Positions 43,897 to 56,975 of a DNA stretch of 64,000 bases are shown one piece after another. The stretch covers positions 30,446,379 to 30,510,378 of the forward strand of contig JARZZO010000003.1 of the NCBI GenBank assembly GCA_030544215.1. The letters run 5' to 3'. A program made the translations under genes and the position numbers. The notes beneath the pieces were generated by a model. The model was not told the origin of the DNA. It saw only the letters and a list, made by a program, of their open reading frames with translations, and searched no databases. Numbering within the stretch: position 1 is the stretch's first letter; the number at the start of each line of letters is the position of its first letter. This DNA comes from Zantedeschia hybrid cultivar (Eukaryota > Streptophyta > Magnoliopsida > Alismatales > Araceae).

Positions 43897-46800
43897 ATGG
43901 CTCCCAGAAGGAGGATGCCAGTTATTCGAGAGCAGGGAGATGTCCCTAGTGGGTCTGAGGCCGGGAGGCCGAGTGTTGAGCAGTTCATGGAGGCGATGAT
44001 GGACACTATGGCTCGTTATCAGACACGAGACCCTAGTGAGAGTTCCAGTGCGCGGGGAGGGTCCACCGCTACACTTGAGCGGTTTCTGAAGCTGAGGCCA
44101 CCTCACTTCACCGGTCGTCCCGACCCTGACGAGGCCATCCACTGGCTTAGAGAGATAGAGAAGACCTTTGACACCATGGATTGTACTGCAGTAGAGCGGA
44201 CCCCGTTAGCTACCTTCATGCTGAAGGATAGCGCCTATGACTGGTGGACTACCTTGAAGAGTTTGTCCTACGAGGACAGGAGTCTTAGGGAAATTCCATG
44301 GGAGACATTTGTTAAGGAGTTCAACGCACAGTATTTCCCTAGACATGTCCAGAGGGCTAAGGAGAGGGAGTTCATGGATCTGACGCAGGGGAGCATGACA
44401 GTACTTGAGTACCAGGCGAAGTTTGTTTCGCTAGGTCGGTTCGTGCCTTTCATATCTGGGGACGAGGAGTGTCGTACTGAGAGATTCGTGGACGGACTGA
44501 GGCTCAGTTTGAGGAACTTTGTGGCGTCTCACTGTTGCACGGATCTGGCTTCCGCAGTTAGATGTGCGGCAGCAGTGGAGGCTCAACAGAGCCAGTCGGC
44601 CCGAGAGAGAGGACTGGCTGCTCAGAGCCCAGTTCGTGGCAGGGGTAAGGCAGCGGCAGCGGCCCCTTCTGCTGGATCGGGATCGTCGTCACTCGGCTCC
44701 CGATTCAGGAGATTCTTCAGGGGTGGTGGCAGCAGTAGGGGCAGTAGCGGCAGCAACAGGCCCGGGCAGGGTCAGCAGAGTCAGTCTGTATCCAGTGCCC
44801 GCAGGGGCCAGCTCAGAGGCTTCCGATAGTCTGTCAGCACTGTGGGGGTACCCATGGTGGGACTCAGTGTCCCACTCTGCCCAGGAGATGTTTCACTTGT
44901 GGCCAGCAGGGCCACTTGGCGAGGCAGTGCCCGCAGGGGTATGGTCAGGGACATGGTTCAGGTGAGCAGAAGAAGCCGAGGACCCAGGGGAGAGTGCTAG
45001 CTATCACCAGGAGGGAGGCTCGCGCGTCCAACTTGGTGGAAGGTACACTTTCTGTCCTTAGGAACTCTGCACACATATTGATTGATTCGGGTGCTTCGCA
45101 TTCTTTTATTTCTGAGCAGTTCTTAGATATCCTTTCTGCGCCCGTTGTTGAATTATCTGATGGTTTGATGGTGGAGGTTCCTTCTGGAGACTATATGATA
45201 TCTTATAATTGCTTGAGGAATGTTCCCTTGACTATTGAGGGTCATGTGCTCCCTGCCCAGTTGGTTGTACTTGCCATTCGAGACTTTGATGTCATCCTGG
45301 GTATGGATTGGTTGGAGGCCTTTTATGCAGAGGTGGACTGCCACAGGAAGAGGGTGCGATTCTCCATTCCGGACATCCCGACCTTCTTCTTCCAAGGTAT
45401 TAGGCTTCCTTCCCGAGGTATTCTTATTTCTGCCTTTAAGGCACGTAGGTTACTTGATGGTGGCTGTGAGGCTTTCCTTGCCTCTGTTGTTGTCTCTGAT
45501 GTCCGGGATAGTCTCAGCCCTGGGGAGGTACCTGTTGTGTGTGAGTTCATTGATGTATTTCCTGAGGAGCTGCCTGGCCTTCCTCCTCAGCGAGAGGTCG
45601 AATTTACCATCGAGCTTGCACCAGGTACGGCGCCCTTGTCTAAGGCCCCGTATCGGATGGCGCCAGCTGAACTCGCTGAGTTAAAGGCACAGTTGCAGGA
45701 GCTGCTGAATAAGGGTTTCATTCGCCCCAGTACATCTCCATGGGGTGCCCCAGTCCTGTTCGTTAGGAAGAAAGATGGTTCTCTGAGGTTGTGCATTGAC
45801 TATAGGCAGCTGAACCAGGTAACGATAAAGAATAAATACCCACTTCCAAGAATTGATGATTTGATGGATCAGCTGCAGTCCACGAAGGTATTTTCCAAGA
45901 TCGACTTGAGATCCGGGTATTATCAGATGAGGATCCGGGATGTTGATGTTAGCAAGACGGCTTTCAGAACTCGGTATGGACATTATGAGTTTTTGGTTAT
46001 GCCCTTTGGCTTGACCAATGCTCCGGCAGCCTTTATGGAGCTGATGAACCGAGTCTTCAAGACTTACCTGGATCAGTTTGTGGTTGTGTTTATTGATGAT
46101 ATTCTGATCTATTCTTCTTCTGAGGAAGAGCATGCCACCCATCTTCGGGCAGTGTTGCAGGTCCTAAGGGAACACCAACTTTATGCCAAGTTTAGCAAAT
46201 GTGAGTTTTGGCTAGACGAGGTGCATTTCCTTGGACATGTTATTTCTGGCAATGGTATCGCAGTAGATCCAACCAAGATCGAGGCGGTGATGAATTGGAA
46301 CAGGCCGACTTCAGTAACTGAGATCAGGAGCTTTCTGGGGCTTGCCGGTTATTACAGGCGGTTTGTTCAGGGATTTTCTTCGATAGCAGCCCCTTTGTCA
46401 AGGTTGACTCGAAAAGGAGTTCGCTTTGTATGGACCGAGGATTGTGAGCAGAGTTTTATTGAGTTGAAGACCCGTCTCACGTCAGCCCCTGTACTGGTGC
46501 TCCCGTCTGGATCAGGTGGATTCGTGGTTTACTCTGATGCGTCCCGTCGAGGTTTGGGCGCAGTTCTAATGCAGCATGGCAGGGTAGTGGCTTATGCCTC
46601 TCGGCAGCTGAAGAAGCATGAAGTGAACTATCCTACTCATGATTTGGAACTGGCAGCTGTGGTATTTGCACTCAAGATCTGGAGGCATTATTTATATGGG
46701 GAGAAATTCCAGGTTTTCACGGATCACAAGAGTTTGAAATATGTGTTTACTCAGAGGGACCTGAATCTGAGGCAGCGAAGGTGGATGGAGTTCATTAAAG

Positions 46801-48401
46801 ATTATGACTTTGACCTTTCTTATCATCCGGGCAAGGCAAATGTCGTGGCAGACGCCTTGAGTCGGAAGACGGTCATGTCATACCTCATGATTCAGGAGTG
46901 GAAATTATTTGAGCAGGTGGTGGAATCTTCCTTTAGGGTTCCACGTGAAGATGACAGAGCCGTGCTGGTCAGTTTGACTGTGAGACCAGCTGTGTATCAT
47001 GCAGTAATTGAGGCTCAGAGGGCAGACGTTGAGCTACCACAGATCCTCCAGAGGTCAGAGGTGGAGTTATGGGACGACGGTACGGTCAGGTTCAGAGGTA
47101 GGCTTTATGTTCCGACAGAGGAGGACGTGCGCAGATGTATTCTTGATGAGGCGCACCGTTCGAGATATGCAGTGCATCCGGGCTCGACTAAGATGTATCA
47201 TTGTTTGAGGAGGCACTTCTGGTGGCCCGGTATGAAGAGAGATGTGGCTGAATATGTGGCTAGATGTTTGACTTGTCAGCAGGTTAAAGCCGAGCATCAG
47301 AGACCTGGAGGGTTGCTGCAGCCCTTACCGATTCCAGAGTGGAAATGGGAGCATGTGACAATGGACTTCGTGATGGGATTGCCTACATCCCCTAGCAGGA
47401 GAGATGCCATTTGGGTCATCGTGGATCGACTGACTAAGTCGGCACACTTCCTAGCTATTAGGAAGGACTGGTCAGTCGGCAAGCTGGCAAAATTGTTTGT
47501 AGACCGGATCATCTCTCTGCACGGGGTGCCTTTGTCTATCGTATCAGATCGAGATCCAAGGTTCACTTCCAGATTTTGGAAGAGCTTTCAGCAGGCACTA
47601 GGCACTCAGTTAGCTTTTAGCTCAGCCTACCATCCCGAGACTGACGGGCAGTCAGAGAGGACTATTCAGACCTTAGAGGATATGCTCAGAGCTTGTTGTT
47701 TAGACTGGGGAGGTTCTTGGGAACAGTATTTGTCCACAGTGGAATTTGCCTATAACAACAGTTACCATTCCAGTATCGGCATGGCGCCTTATGAGGCTTT
47801 GTATGGGCGACCGTGTCGATCTCCCGTATGTTGGTTCGAGGTCGGTGAAAGGCAGATAGCGGGACCCGAGTTAGTACAGCAGTGTACTGAGGTTGCTAGG
47901 ACAGTTCGGCAGAGGTTGTCCACAGCGCAGTGTAGGCAGAAGAGTTATGCTGACATCCGACGGAGATCGCTTGAGTTTGAAGTTGGGGACCACGTGTTTC
48001 TCCGAGTCTCACCCTCCAAGGGTGTAATGAGATTCGGGAAGCGAGGCAAGCTGAGTCCGCGATATATTGGGCCTTTTCCCATCCTTGCTCGGATTGGGGA
48101 AACCGCGTACCAGCTGGCCTTGCCGCCCAGTCTTGCAGGGGTGCATGATGTGTTCCATGTTTCCTTACTAAGGAAGTATGTTCAGGATCCGTCCCATGTC
48201 TTGGATTTTTCAGAGTTAGAGGTCGCTGAGGACCTGTCCTTTCCAGAATATCCTGTTCGTATTGAGGATCGCAGAGAACAGGTCCTGCGGAACAAGATTG
48301 TACCGTTGGTCAAGGTGATTTGGCAGTACCGCTCCGGAGGTGAGGCAACCTGGGAGCGAGAGGATGAGATGCGGGAGCAGTTCCCTTACCTCTTTTCGTA
48401 A
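43897..48401 (+). pseudogene. Tekay/Del gag-pol polyprotein with a single gag frameshift
   Basis: ATG at 43897 (MAPRRRMPVIREQGD). Gag is open to TAG at 44827-44829. Comparison with the minus-strand copy shows one base missing near 44792-44800; past it the second frame continues through the CCHC knuckle (CFTCGQQGHLARQC, 44880-44930) without a stop to 48401. Then follow protease (LIDSGAS near 45080), reverse transcriptase (IDYRQLN, FIDDILIYSSS near 46090), RNase H (YSDASRRGLG, TDHKSL), integrase zinc finger (CLTCQQ) and core (TMDFVMG, SDRDPRF, TDGQSERT), and a C-terminal chromodomain-like end (EYPVRIEDRREQ...VIWQYRSGG, EQFPYLFS). All catalytic residues I looked for are present. Chromovirus chromodomains bias integration to heterochromatin. 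A programmed -1/+1 shift is unlikely because the sister copy is in one frame. Confidence 0.95.
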
Positions 48402-48474
48402 GTTTCCTTGTAAACTTGTATCCCTGTTTGACTTTGTTAATTCTAAGCAGTCAATTTCGGGGACGAAATTCTTT
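48402..48474 (+). other. 3' leader of the Tekay element
   Basis: It contains TTTCGGGGACGAAATTC, a short stem typical of the region before the polypurine tract of Tekay/Del elements. This segment is missing from the minus-strand copy. Confidence 0.6.
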
Positions 48475-48486
48475 AAGGGGGGGAGA
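48475..48486 (+). other. Polypurine tract
   Basis: AAGGGGGGGAGA lies directly before the 3' LTR start at 48488. Confidence 0.8.
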
Positions 48487-48487
48487 T

Positions 48488-50809
48488 TGTAAGGATCGTG
48501 ACCTTCGGATCCGGTTTTCGGGTTCGGACCTTGTAGTTCTAGCCTTGTGAGGGCGGAGGTTCTGATTTGATTCGCGTCAGGACATCGGGGCGCGTTTTAA
48601 ACGGCGTCCACCGTTGCAGACGCATTTCAGGTTCTGCCACGTGGGTGCCACGTGGGCTGGCTTCGGGCCACGTGGGTACGGCCCTGTCTTGTCGCCTGAA
48701 CGGCGTACACGTGTGTCGACGCCTTTCAGACTGCGACTCCGGGATTGTCAGAGTACGGCCCTGACATGTTGACTGAACAGCGTCTGCCTTGAACGACGCG
48801 TTTCAGAGTCTTGTCAGAGTAGCCGTCACATCAACTGAATGGCGTCCGTGGATGTCGACGCGTTTTAGCCAGTCTCTGGTTAACCCCGCGAGCCCTCCTT
48901 CTTTCCCTCATTTTCTCCTTCCTTCCTCTCTTTCCCCTCCGACGAACTCGGCGGCGATCCCTTCCTCCTCCCACCGTTTCATCTCTCCCTCCACTCCATC
49001 CTCTACCTAGCTCCTACCACTACCACCTCCACTTCCACTGCGGCGTTCTACTCTCCGGACAGCGGCCGACGTCACGGAGGAGCAAGGACGACCACGGCGG
49101 TACCGGCGGCGGCGTGGGGCGAGTCGGGTGGACGGCTTGAAGCTCGGAGGCGTTCAAGTGTTCGTTAGGGTGACGGTTCCCCTTAGCATCGCGTTATTGG
49201 CCATGTTTACCCCGTTTAAGCTTGTTTGATCTTTGGTTTCGGGGGGTAGAATGAGCATGTTTAGGAATTCTTTTGATGACATGGGGGATTTCCATGAATG
49301 TGTTGCCTATGGCTAGTATCACTCCTCTTTTCCCTCCGTTTTTGGGTGAATTTTGAGGTGTTTTGGGGTTGGAAAGGGAGCCCTCGGGCGCAGGCGACTC
49401 TGGTTCCTGGGGTTAAAACACGTCGTGCATGGACGACGCCTTTTTGAAGGGCGTCGAGCCATCACGACGCCTTTTAGACAGGAATCGCCTGACAGAGAGT
49501 CTGCCAGTTCGGGGATCCTGGGACTAAAAGACGTCATGGGTGAACGACGCGTTTTCGAATGGCGTCGGTTAACCATGACGCCTTTTAAAGGCAGAAATCC
49601 CATGAGTAAGGGACTTGGAATTTCCGGATTTATGTGTTGATTGGCGTCTGAGGATGTCGACGCCTTTTAAAAGGCGACTACTGGTGTCGACGCCTTTTAG
49701 GCCTGATTCTGAAGACTGTTTTACATAAACCTGTACTTGGAGCTTGAATGGCGTCGGCCTTGGGCGACGCGATTCAAGACAGAACCTCACTAAATCATGC
49801 CAGTAAAACGTGTTTATACTGTTAGATAGATGGTTAATGCATGCTTTAGTGTACCGATAGAGATGGATTCTTCATAATCGGATGGTTCTATATGTGTGTT
49901 ATGCGATCGCGGACTTTTCACGTGACCGGATCGCACTGTGTTGGGTTTTGAGTTACTGTGGACCTGGAGTGACATTGTAGCATTTTATCACCCTGTGCTG
50001 GTGGGGGCGTGAGCACAGCGCCGGTGGGGGCGTGGGCGGGGTGACGCCTAGTGAGAGAGGGTCACCTGGTGAACCCCGGGGTTAGCTAGTACCGGTGTCG
50101 GAGTGGTACATTCGGAGAGTCACTCATGCTGAGGGAAGGAGTAGCCACCTGAGCCGGTTGGGCCGGAGTAGCTAGCGTGCTATCCGAGGGGTTACTGTTT
50201 GGTCTCAGCGGGTCGAGGTTTTTCCACTGTTGTTGTGTGGTTAGCGAGTTTTATCGAGACGACAGTTGTGGGTTTCCTAGTCGGCTGGTTTAATATATGC
50301 ATGCTTGTTATAATGTGAATTCACGTTAAGAATTAGGAATTGTACCTCTTGTGCTTATCTCCTTTCCGTTAGCTGTACCTTGCACTTGTGGGTGTGTGCG
50401 TGGGCAGTGGGGATCGAAGGATCCCTACTGAGTCTTGTCTTTGAGACTCACCCCTCCTGCGGTTTTCAGGTGAGGACTCTCAGCAGACCTAGCGAGGAGA
50501 GTGCGGCCGTGAGTTGAGCACCGTCAGCAGTTGTTCCGGGGTATGCCCCGACGTAGTTGTGATTTTATTTTTGGCCTGTACGCTTAATTATTTCCTTCAT
50601 GTTGGAATATGTAATTATTTGCTGTATCGAGTCGCATTGTAATAACTTTTAATTCCTGCACTTTTATTTCAGTTCAATGCGATGTGAATGTTTAACTTAG
50701 TTTATTATTTATCTCTCAGACTTGATTAGATCCTGGTTTGGTTCCAAATTAATGATTCGGTACCCATTTAGTAATCGGATCTCCGATTATAGGGTGGCGG
50801 GTCGTTACA
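48488..50809 (+). repeat. 3' LTR of the plus-strand Tekay element
   Basis: 2322 bp, with no indels relative to the 5' LTR and about 22 substitutions. It ends GGGTCGTTACA and is followed by target copy ATTGT. Confidence 0.95.
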
Positions 50810-50814
50810 ATTGT

Positions 50815-52069
50815 TGTATTTGAAAGATGTAATATATCAAACGAACAGAAATTAGTGTTTTCATTTTAATCTCATCATCCAAAAATGAAATTTCAAGATC
50901 ATCACATTCAATACCACCTATTGAATGATCATATATATGTTGATCTCTAATATTTATCTTAAAATTCAAATACTAAAGATCACATCTTTTGTAAAACTAA
51001 AGCCTGATGTAGCATTTAGATCAAATATTGCTTAACTCATATTAATAGGTTATAGTGGGTGATGATGAATATGATGAAATGTGAATTCTATGAGGTAGTT
51101 CTCATGCGCTGGAGATACTTTAGCAAGCACATAAAAAGAGCACTCTCTTTTGCTTAAGGACATTTGATCATCAATCTAATATTCATAGTTGATGTTGGTC
51201 AATATGTTTAATGTATATGACTCAGTATGAATAGATAATATAGTTAACATGAATCTTATACATATTATATGGATTCAATTACTAGTGTTTAGATATCTAA
51301 GGTTTATCAGATTTTTTAGACTTTTCAATCATGGGTCTAGTAAAGCCCAAGCCAAACATGTCAAGTACTAGATTTTAAATTACGGCATAAGCCTAGGCTA
51401 AAAATAAGATTAACTCAATTTGAATTTTTAAACCTACCTAATAAGGGTCAAATTGGCTCCAGCTATTGGCCTTTGATATCCATTAACAATTCTGCTTAAT
51501 CCCCGAATTTAATTCAAAAATATTATTTGGATGTTAAAAATAAAAAAATATATATTTAAATTTTGAAAAAAATAATCAGATTTTTTTGGTCAGAAGTCTG
51601 TCACTTTTTTTGTGTCCTTTGTTAGCTTTTTATTGACTGCCTGTTATGGACAGACCTTGCTTTTGCTCTCAATCAGGTCATCTATTTGTTATGTAAATTG
51701 CAGTCTTATCCGTCGCCTTCTTGTTCATCCCCTAGCAGTAACATGTTAATATCATAACATGTTAACATTTTAAGATATTAACACATTAACACGTCCATAT
51801 ATTGTATTTTGGCATTAAGACTTGCCGTGCTACATAATGTTAAGACCTTAACATGTTAATACCTTAATGCCTTATTAGTGTATATATTAACGAGTTAATT
51901 AGTTGGATGGGGTGAAAAATAAATCTCTTCATAAAGTCGGGAACGAACGATCAACTAAAATGTGACAGAAAGCAAGAGAGAATTGCAGGCTTTAAAGATC
52001 TTTATTCCAAAACATATAATTGGACAAAATCCGTGAAAAAAACTTAAAAATGTTCCTAATTAGGGCACG
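50815..52069. other. AT-rich intergenic region
   Basis: No gene or clear element. 51735-51900 is dense in AACATGTTAA/TTAACATGTTAAT words, a degenerate palindromic run. Confidence 0.45.
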
Positions 52070-52960
52070 GAACACTGCCTAGTTGAGTGCCATGGAGGAA
52101 AGCTTGGGTTTCAGCGACTTCAGGGTGGAATCCTGTACCCAATTTGGTGGAGCATAGAAGAACTGTGCCATCTTTTTTCCAGACAATAAAACCAGCAGCA
52201 GTTGGGCACTCTTTAAGAGCTCCATCCACATTGATCTTTATAGAATTGGCAGGGGGAGGGGACTATCTCAATGGTCCAATGGATGGTGATCTAGTGCAAT
52301 CCTGGTTATCATTTGGGAACCAATGATTGAAGTCATAAACTGCTTTGTGCAGAATGTCCAGGGGATGTGAGTGGGTGCCTTCACATCTGGCTTTCCATAA
52401 TTGCCAGAGAATGGAGATTCTGAGAGATGCCAGATTGAAATTTCTTGAATCCTGTGGGGGGAGATTCCATTCTATTAATCTGTCTTGGAGAGATTTGCCT
52501 TCCAGGTCTGATCTATACATGAACTGTGATGCTAACTATACTGCCCTTGCAATCTCACAGTGGAAAAGAATATGATCTAATGCTTCCAAGTGTTAGAGTA
52601 CAGATGGAGCAATTGTCTTCCAGTTGGGGAATTCCTTTAACTAACATCTCATTGGTGGGCAAGGCCTGATTAAGGCATCTCCAAATGAACGTGATAACTT
52701 TTAGGAGTATGATGGTTGTGAGCTTGGAGTTCTAGATCATTTTCCACACAGTTATCAGATGATGATGATGAAGGGAATTGGGATTCCATGGGAGATCTGT
52801 AGGCAGACTTAATATTGAAATAACCATCACTAGTCAATGGCCAAGTAAGCTTGTCCATAGGATCCTGCCAATTATTAGATAGGTGGATGCTCATAATGTC
52901 CTTTTTGGAACTATCATCAAATAGGATTTCAATGAGGTCCTTGTTCTAACTATTACCAGA
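52070..52960 (-). pseudogene. LINE (L1-type) relic: zinc-binding RT end plus RNase H
   Basis: On the minus strand from right to left: zf-RVT-like segment (DKLTWPLTSDGYFNIKSAYRS near 52830; ITFIWRCLNQALPTNEMLVKGIP near 52640), a linker with ILWQLWKARCEGTHSHPLD (about 52390), then an RNase H domain (INVDGALKECPTAAGFIV near 52230 and ETQAFLHG near 52100). Stops and frame changes (near 52260 and 52740) break it into several frames. It is the 3' part of a plant L1-type ORF2 or a domesticated-like relic. No upstream reverse transcriptase or endonuclease is present. Confidence 0.8.
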
Positions 52961-53842
52961 TATGAGCACATGTCTAGTGATGGATCGCAGCCGATCCGAG
53001 TGATCCGGCGGTACCGTCCGATTTATGATCAGACACTCCAAAAAAGTTTAAAATTTTTAAATAGAAAACAAAGAAATGAAAAATCAACGTATCTCACCCA
53101 GTCGGGCTATGCAGCAGCCATCCAATCCGACTAAATAGGACGGTTGCTGCCCATTGCAGTGCAATCTATGTGGATTGCAATGCAGGGGCATTGCAGCAAG
53201 TGTTACTCTTAAACTTATGGTGTTTTACTTGCAACACCAGCAATCGGTACTGCATCGGTTGTCAGTGTAGTTAAAGTGAAAAATAAAATAAAAAATACGA
53301 TTCATTAGGGCTCGAGTTTTTAGTTTTCATCTCTTTTTTTAGATCATCCGATTCAAAATCGAATTTTATGATCATACAAGTCGCTTAGGGGGCCTTCAAA
53401 TGATATTTTTTTAATTAAAAATACCGACAGCTGGTGTGCAACAAGTTTTACTCCATAAGGAAATACTAAGCAAGTAGACATTTGCGTCATTTTCTAAGAA
53501 AGATAACACTTTTAGCGCTGGTAGGACAAAGCAAATAAAATTGGCAATGAGAGAACTCTTATTTATTTAGAGAATTCAGATTATAGGAGGATAGAGAGTG
53601 AGAACAAGTTATGGATTTCTTAATGCGCGTGTGGGTCAAAGTACTACAAAAAAAGCCAGAAAAACATGACTAAGACTAAACTCTTATCGCGTGCAAAAAA
53701 ATAGCATCTAAAATTTTAAAATTATACTTATATTTTATTCTAGAATTAACTCACATGTTCTTTGGAAACTGTATTTCCAAACGTAGCCTTTAAAGCAACT
53801 ACAAGTCTACAAGCTTAAAGTCTGACTGGACATAAGCTTAGG
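52961..53842. other. Intergenic region
   Basis: No coding potential. 52980-53030 has GATCCG/CCGATC words like 34960-35220. 53130-53220 contains short direct repeats of GGATTGCAATGCAG/GCATTGCAGC type. Confidence 0.4.
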
Positions 53843-54227
53843 GTAGGGGTGTCAAATGGGTGGATCAGCCCGTGGCCCAGTTCAACTTATTTCGTATCAA
53901 AGAAAATTGGGCTGGCCCAAGTTATATAAATTGGGTTGAGTTAAATTTGGGTTGACGTAAGTTAAATCTGGACTGGGTTGGATTGAAAATGGGCTGGCCC
54001 AATCTAATTTATTGATTTTTACAATAATTCATACGAAAAGCAAAATACTTCTAACAAACTATTCATAAATAGGGTCAAGCCAACCTAATCCAACCCACTC
54101 ATTATTGAATTTGGTCTGAATTTGAGTTAAACTTGAATTTGGCTGAAATTGGCTGGACTATTTTGAATTTGGGTTAGACCCAAATTATCACATAACCTAA
54201 CCCAACCCACCCAATTTACATCCCTAC
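53843..54227. mobile_element. MITE with TAGGGGTGTCAAATGGGTGG-type ends
   Basis: The left end GTAGGGGTGTCAAATGGGTG is inverted as CACCCAATTTACATCCCTAC at the right. The interior is filled with GGGTTGGGTT/CCAACCC words. Mutator-like MITEs of this form are common in plants. No certain target duplication. Confidence 0.65.
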
Positions 54228-55639
54228 TCGGGGTTGAGTCATTAAACACAACTTTCCTCTAATTTGCAGTGTACAGAGAGAGCAGGGACGGGAGGGAGAT
54301 AGCCACTCCCAACTAGCAACTAGATCTGAGGGTCTTTAGATGAGATCTTCTAAACTTCTTTTTATTGACCATAATATTATCTAGGACTATCAATAGAGAG
54401 ATTATGAGTTGATGTCATAATATTCCACTTCGCTCCATTTACCATTTATTCAAATGTGCAGGTCAAATATTATCCGAACGGATAATAAATTTTTCGTATC
54501 CAAATTCGACTCTCTCAGATAATATTCAAATGCTGATAACATCCGAACATCTAATTATTTTAAAATTCAACCTATACCTTAATTATTTATAAATTTTAAC
54601 TTTATAAAATAAAACTTACAAGTACTGTGGACATATTTTAAACTAATAAATACTCAACCTATAGATATCTAGATAAGCTTTAAAACACTCAAATAATCTA
54701 TTAAATGTGTGTTAGACAATAACAAAAATAAGACTTAAACAATTTCTCTAGACACGTAAAATTCCTAAAACTTTACAATAAATTTCATTTCTTCATTATC
54801 TCCACAGATATATTAAAAAAACTTCAAATATCAAACAACTTATTGATATAAACAAATATTTAGAAGAATTTATTAAAACACAGTCGGTCGGATAATAATC
54901 GGGGCATATGTTCAATTTCTGTTTCTGATTCAGATACGCCTATTAGATATTATATTTGGATAAACATCTAATTAATCGGATGCGGATTCGAATTGGGTCC
55001 AGATATTTTCGGAAGAACCAGCCCCCCCCCCAACTTTGTTCACAGTCTTAACATTTCCCCACTCACATAAAGTCACACATAACTAGGCCATTTGGTATGA
55101 AAGGTTAAGAAATATCTTATTTGTCTCTCCTTTTGTCAATGGAGACACCTAGTCCAGAGCATGGTTCGCCGTATAGTACGGAATCGTGTTGAATCGCACA
55201 AGTCGACTTATATTTTAGGTAAGTTTGATCCATTGGCATGGATCGTATCTGACTAAATCGTGTCGAGTCGTTCACACATAACAAATTGTTTTACCTTCGA
55301 TTTTTTCTTATTTGATAAATTAATTATATTTTTATATTAATTAATGAGATATATTTATGTTAAATGCATTCAAACTTATTACCATTAATCAACTCATGGA
55401 TTTGAAGAGGCCCGGCTCACGTGACTCATACGAGTCTGATCAAGTTAGACTGAGTCGGATGGATAGTAATTCGTATCTAATGAGATAATGATCAATATCA
55501 ATTTGGTCTTAATCACATCCAAAGCCTCGTTTGAAATCCACTTCCTTCTGGTAGTGTCTCCACATCATCTTTTTCTTTTTCTGGTCTTCTGGCAGTGTAG
55601 GTAACATCCATGGGCAATAATGGCGGCAAGGATGTGTCA
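54228..55639. other. AT-rich intergenic region
   Basis: No gene. 54470-54550 and 54890-55010 share CGGATAATAATC/ATCGGATGCGGATTC words, possibly remains of one element. A run of C (55022-55031) follows. 55160-55260 has TCGTGTTGAATCG-type repetition. Confidence 0.4.
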
Positions 55640-55713
55640 GAATTCTGGAAAAAACCTATCCGGGGAAAAAATCTGAAGGTTTTGTGAAAAAGTCACGAAA
55701 GATACGTTTTAAT

Positions 55714-56785
55714 ACGGGAATTTGACCTGCAGTCCAAAAACGAACGTGTGGTTTAATTCCCGGTCCACATCCCCCATTTCATTATAACTGGTCCTCTTGC
55801 TTGAGATTTTTTAATTTCCAGTCCATTCTCCTCCTTCCCGTTAACAGACGTTCATATGGGCACTCTTAAAAGACAAAATTGCCCTTTGAGAAACCAAGTC
55901 CTTGACGGCCTCACCGCCGTGCAGACCGGCAGGTCTTCCTCGCCGCTGCCTTGACGGCCTCGCCGCCGCGCAGACCTGCAAGTCCTCGCCGCCGCGCAGA
56001 CCTGCAAGTCCTCGCCGCCGCAGCCGCACGTCCTTCACGGCCTCGCCGCCGCCACAACCGCGTGTCCTTCACGGCGTCGCCGCCGCGCAGACCGGCAAGT
56101 CCTTGCCGCCGCGCAGCCGCGCGTCTTTTTTTACACAGTTGGGATTTGGGAAGAATCTTTGTATATATACTCAAGAAGAGAACCAAAAGAAGTGAAAAAG
56201 AGAACCTAGAAAGGACCTGAGCATGCCGGACGGCTGGGGATTTAATCCTGGCCATGGCCTTCCGCCTTGATTGGAAACCCGCCGCCGTCCATTCGCAGCC
56301 CATTCACATAGTTCCGCACCTCCTCCGCGATCATCTCCCTCGTTACGGAAAGCAAGCACATCTCCTTCACCTCCAACTCCAAATACCCCTTCCTTTCGCT
56401 CCCAAGTCTCCCCCTCCCGCCACCGTCGCCGGCAGCGCGTTCCTCCTCCCCCGGCAGGCTCAGCGACAGCGACGTCACCGGCTCCTGGTGGAGCTCCGTC
56501 GGTGGCCGCCCCTCCGTCGTCACCGGGTTGGGAGGGGAGATTGGGGGCGAGGGGGTAACAAGAGGGGAGAGGGGAGTCACGGGTTGGAGGGAAATGGACG
56601 TCACGAGTGGGATTTGGGGGTATTTTGGAGTTTCTTTTTCTCAAAACGGTCTTATACGGCAGAAGAAACGGAATGGATTTGAAGTTAAACGAATCTTAAA
56701 CAGTGGACCTAATGTGATGTTTTTTAGTAAAAAGACTGAAAATTATAGTTGACTTACTTTTTGGACTGCAAATTCAAAATCCCGT
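55714..56785. mobile_element. 1.07-kb non-autonomous DNA element, TIRs and TSD TTTAAT
   Basis: The left end ACGGGAATTTGACCTGCAGT is inverted at the right end as (reverse complement) ACGGGATTTTGAATTTGCAGT, both followed by CCAAAAA. TTTAAT flanks both sides (55708-55713, 56786-56791). The interior holds a GC-rich tandem repeat (55905-56130) and a GC-rich segment 56220-56620 that is open on the minus strand but matches no family I know; captured gene fragments are possible. No transposase. The superfamily cannot be named from a 6-bp target copy alone. Confidence 0.7.
55905..56130. repeat. GC-rich 26/34-bp tandem repeat inside the TIR element
   Basis: About seven units of CCTCGCCGCCGCGCAGAC followed by CTGCAAGT or by a CGTGTCCTTCACGG variant. 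Confidence 0.8.
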
Positions 56786-56975
56786 TTTAATATGTAAAAT
56801 ATTATTTTAAAATATAATATAAAAGATAAAATTATTATTTTTTGAAAATTAATATTATATTTTTTTTTCAATAAATCAAACATTATTCATCAAAAATCTG
56901 TTACGACGAAAAAATGTGATTGAATCATGATTTTTTTTAAAAAAAATCGTAGATTTATATTACACTGGTTCCAAG

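Larger units (their letters stand above)
41418..50809 (+). mobile_element. Tekay/Del-type chromovirus, nearly intact
   Basis: 9392 bp with two LTRs of exactly 2322 bp, target copies ATTGT at 41413-41417 and 50810-50814, tRNA-Met primer site, gag-pol of 1.5 thousand codons and polypurine tract. By eye the LTRs differ at about 22 positions (under 1%). It is the same family as 1691-11081 but a distinct subfamily. One frameshift in gag is the only coding lesion seen. Confidence 0.95.
55640..56975. repeat. Dispersed non-coding repeat, copy 2, interrupted
   Basis: It matches 38375-38705 on both sides (AAAAAATCTGAAGGTTTTGT at 55664 and AATCGTAGATTTATATTACACTG at 56945) and is split by the TIR element 55714-56785. 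Confidence 0.55.

Noticed and set aside
44790..44830. Programmed ribosomal frameshift between gag and pol
   Set aside because: The sister copy is in a single frame across this point, so a one-base deletion is the simpler reading.
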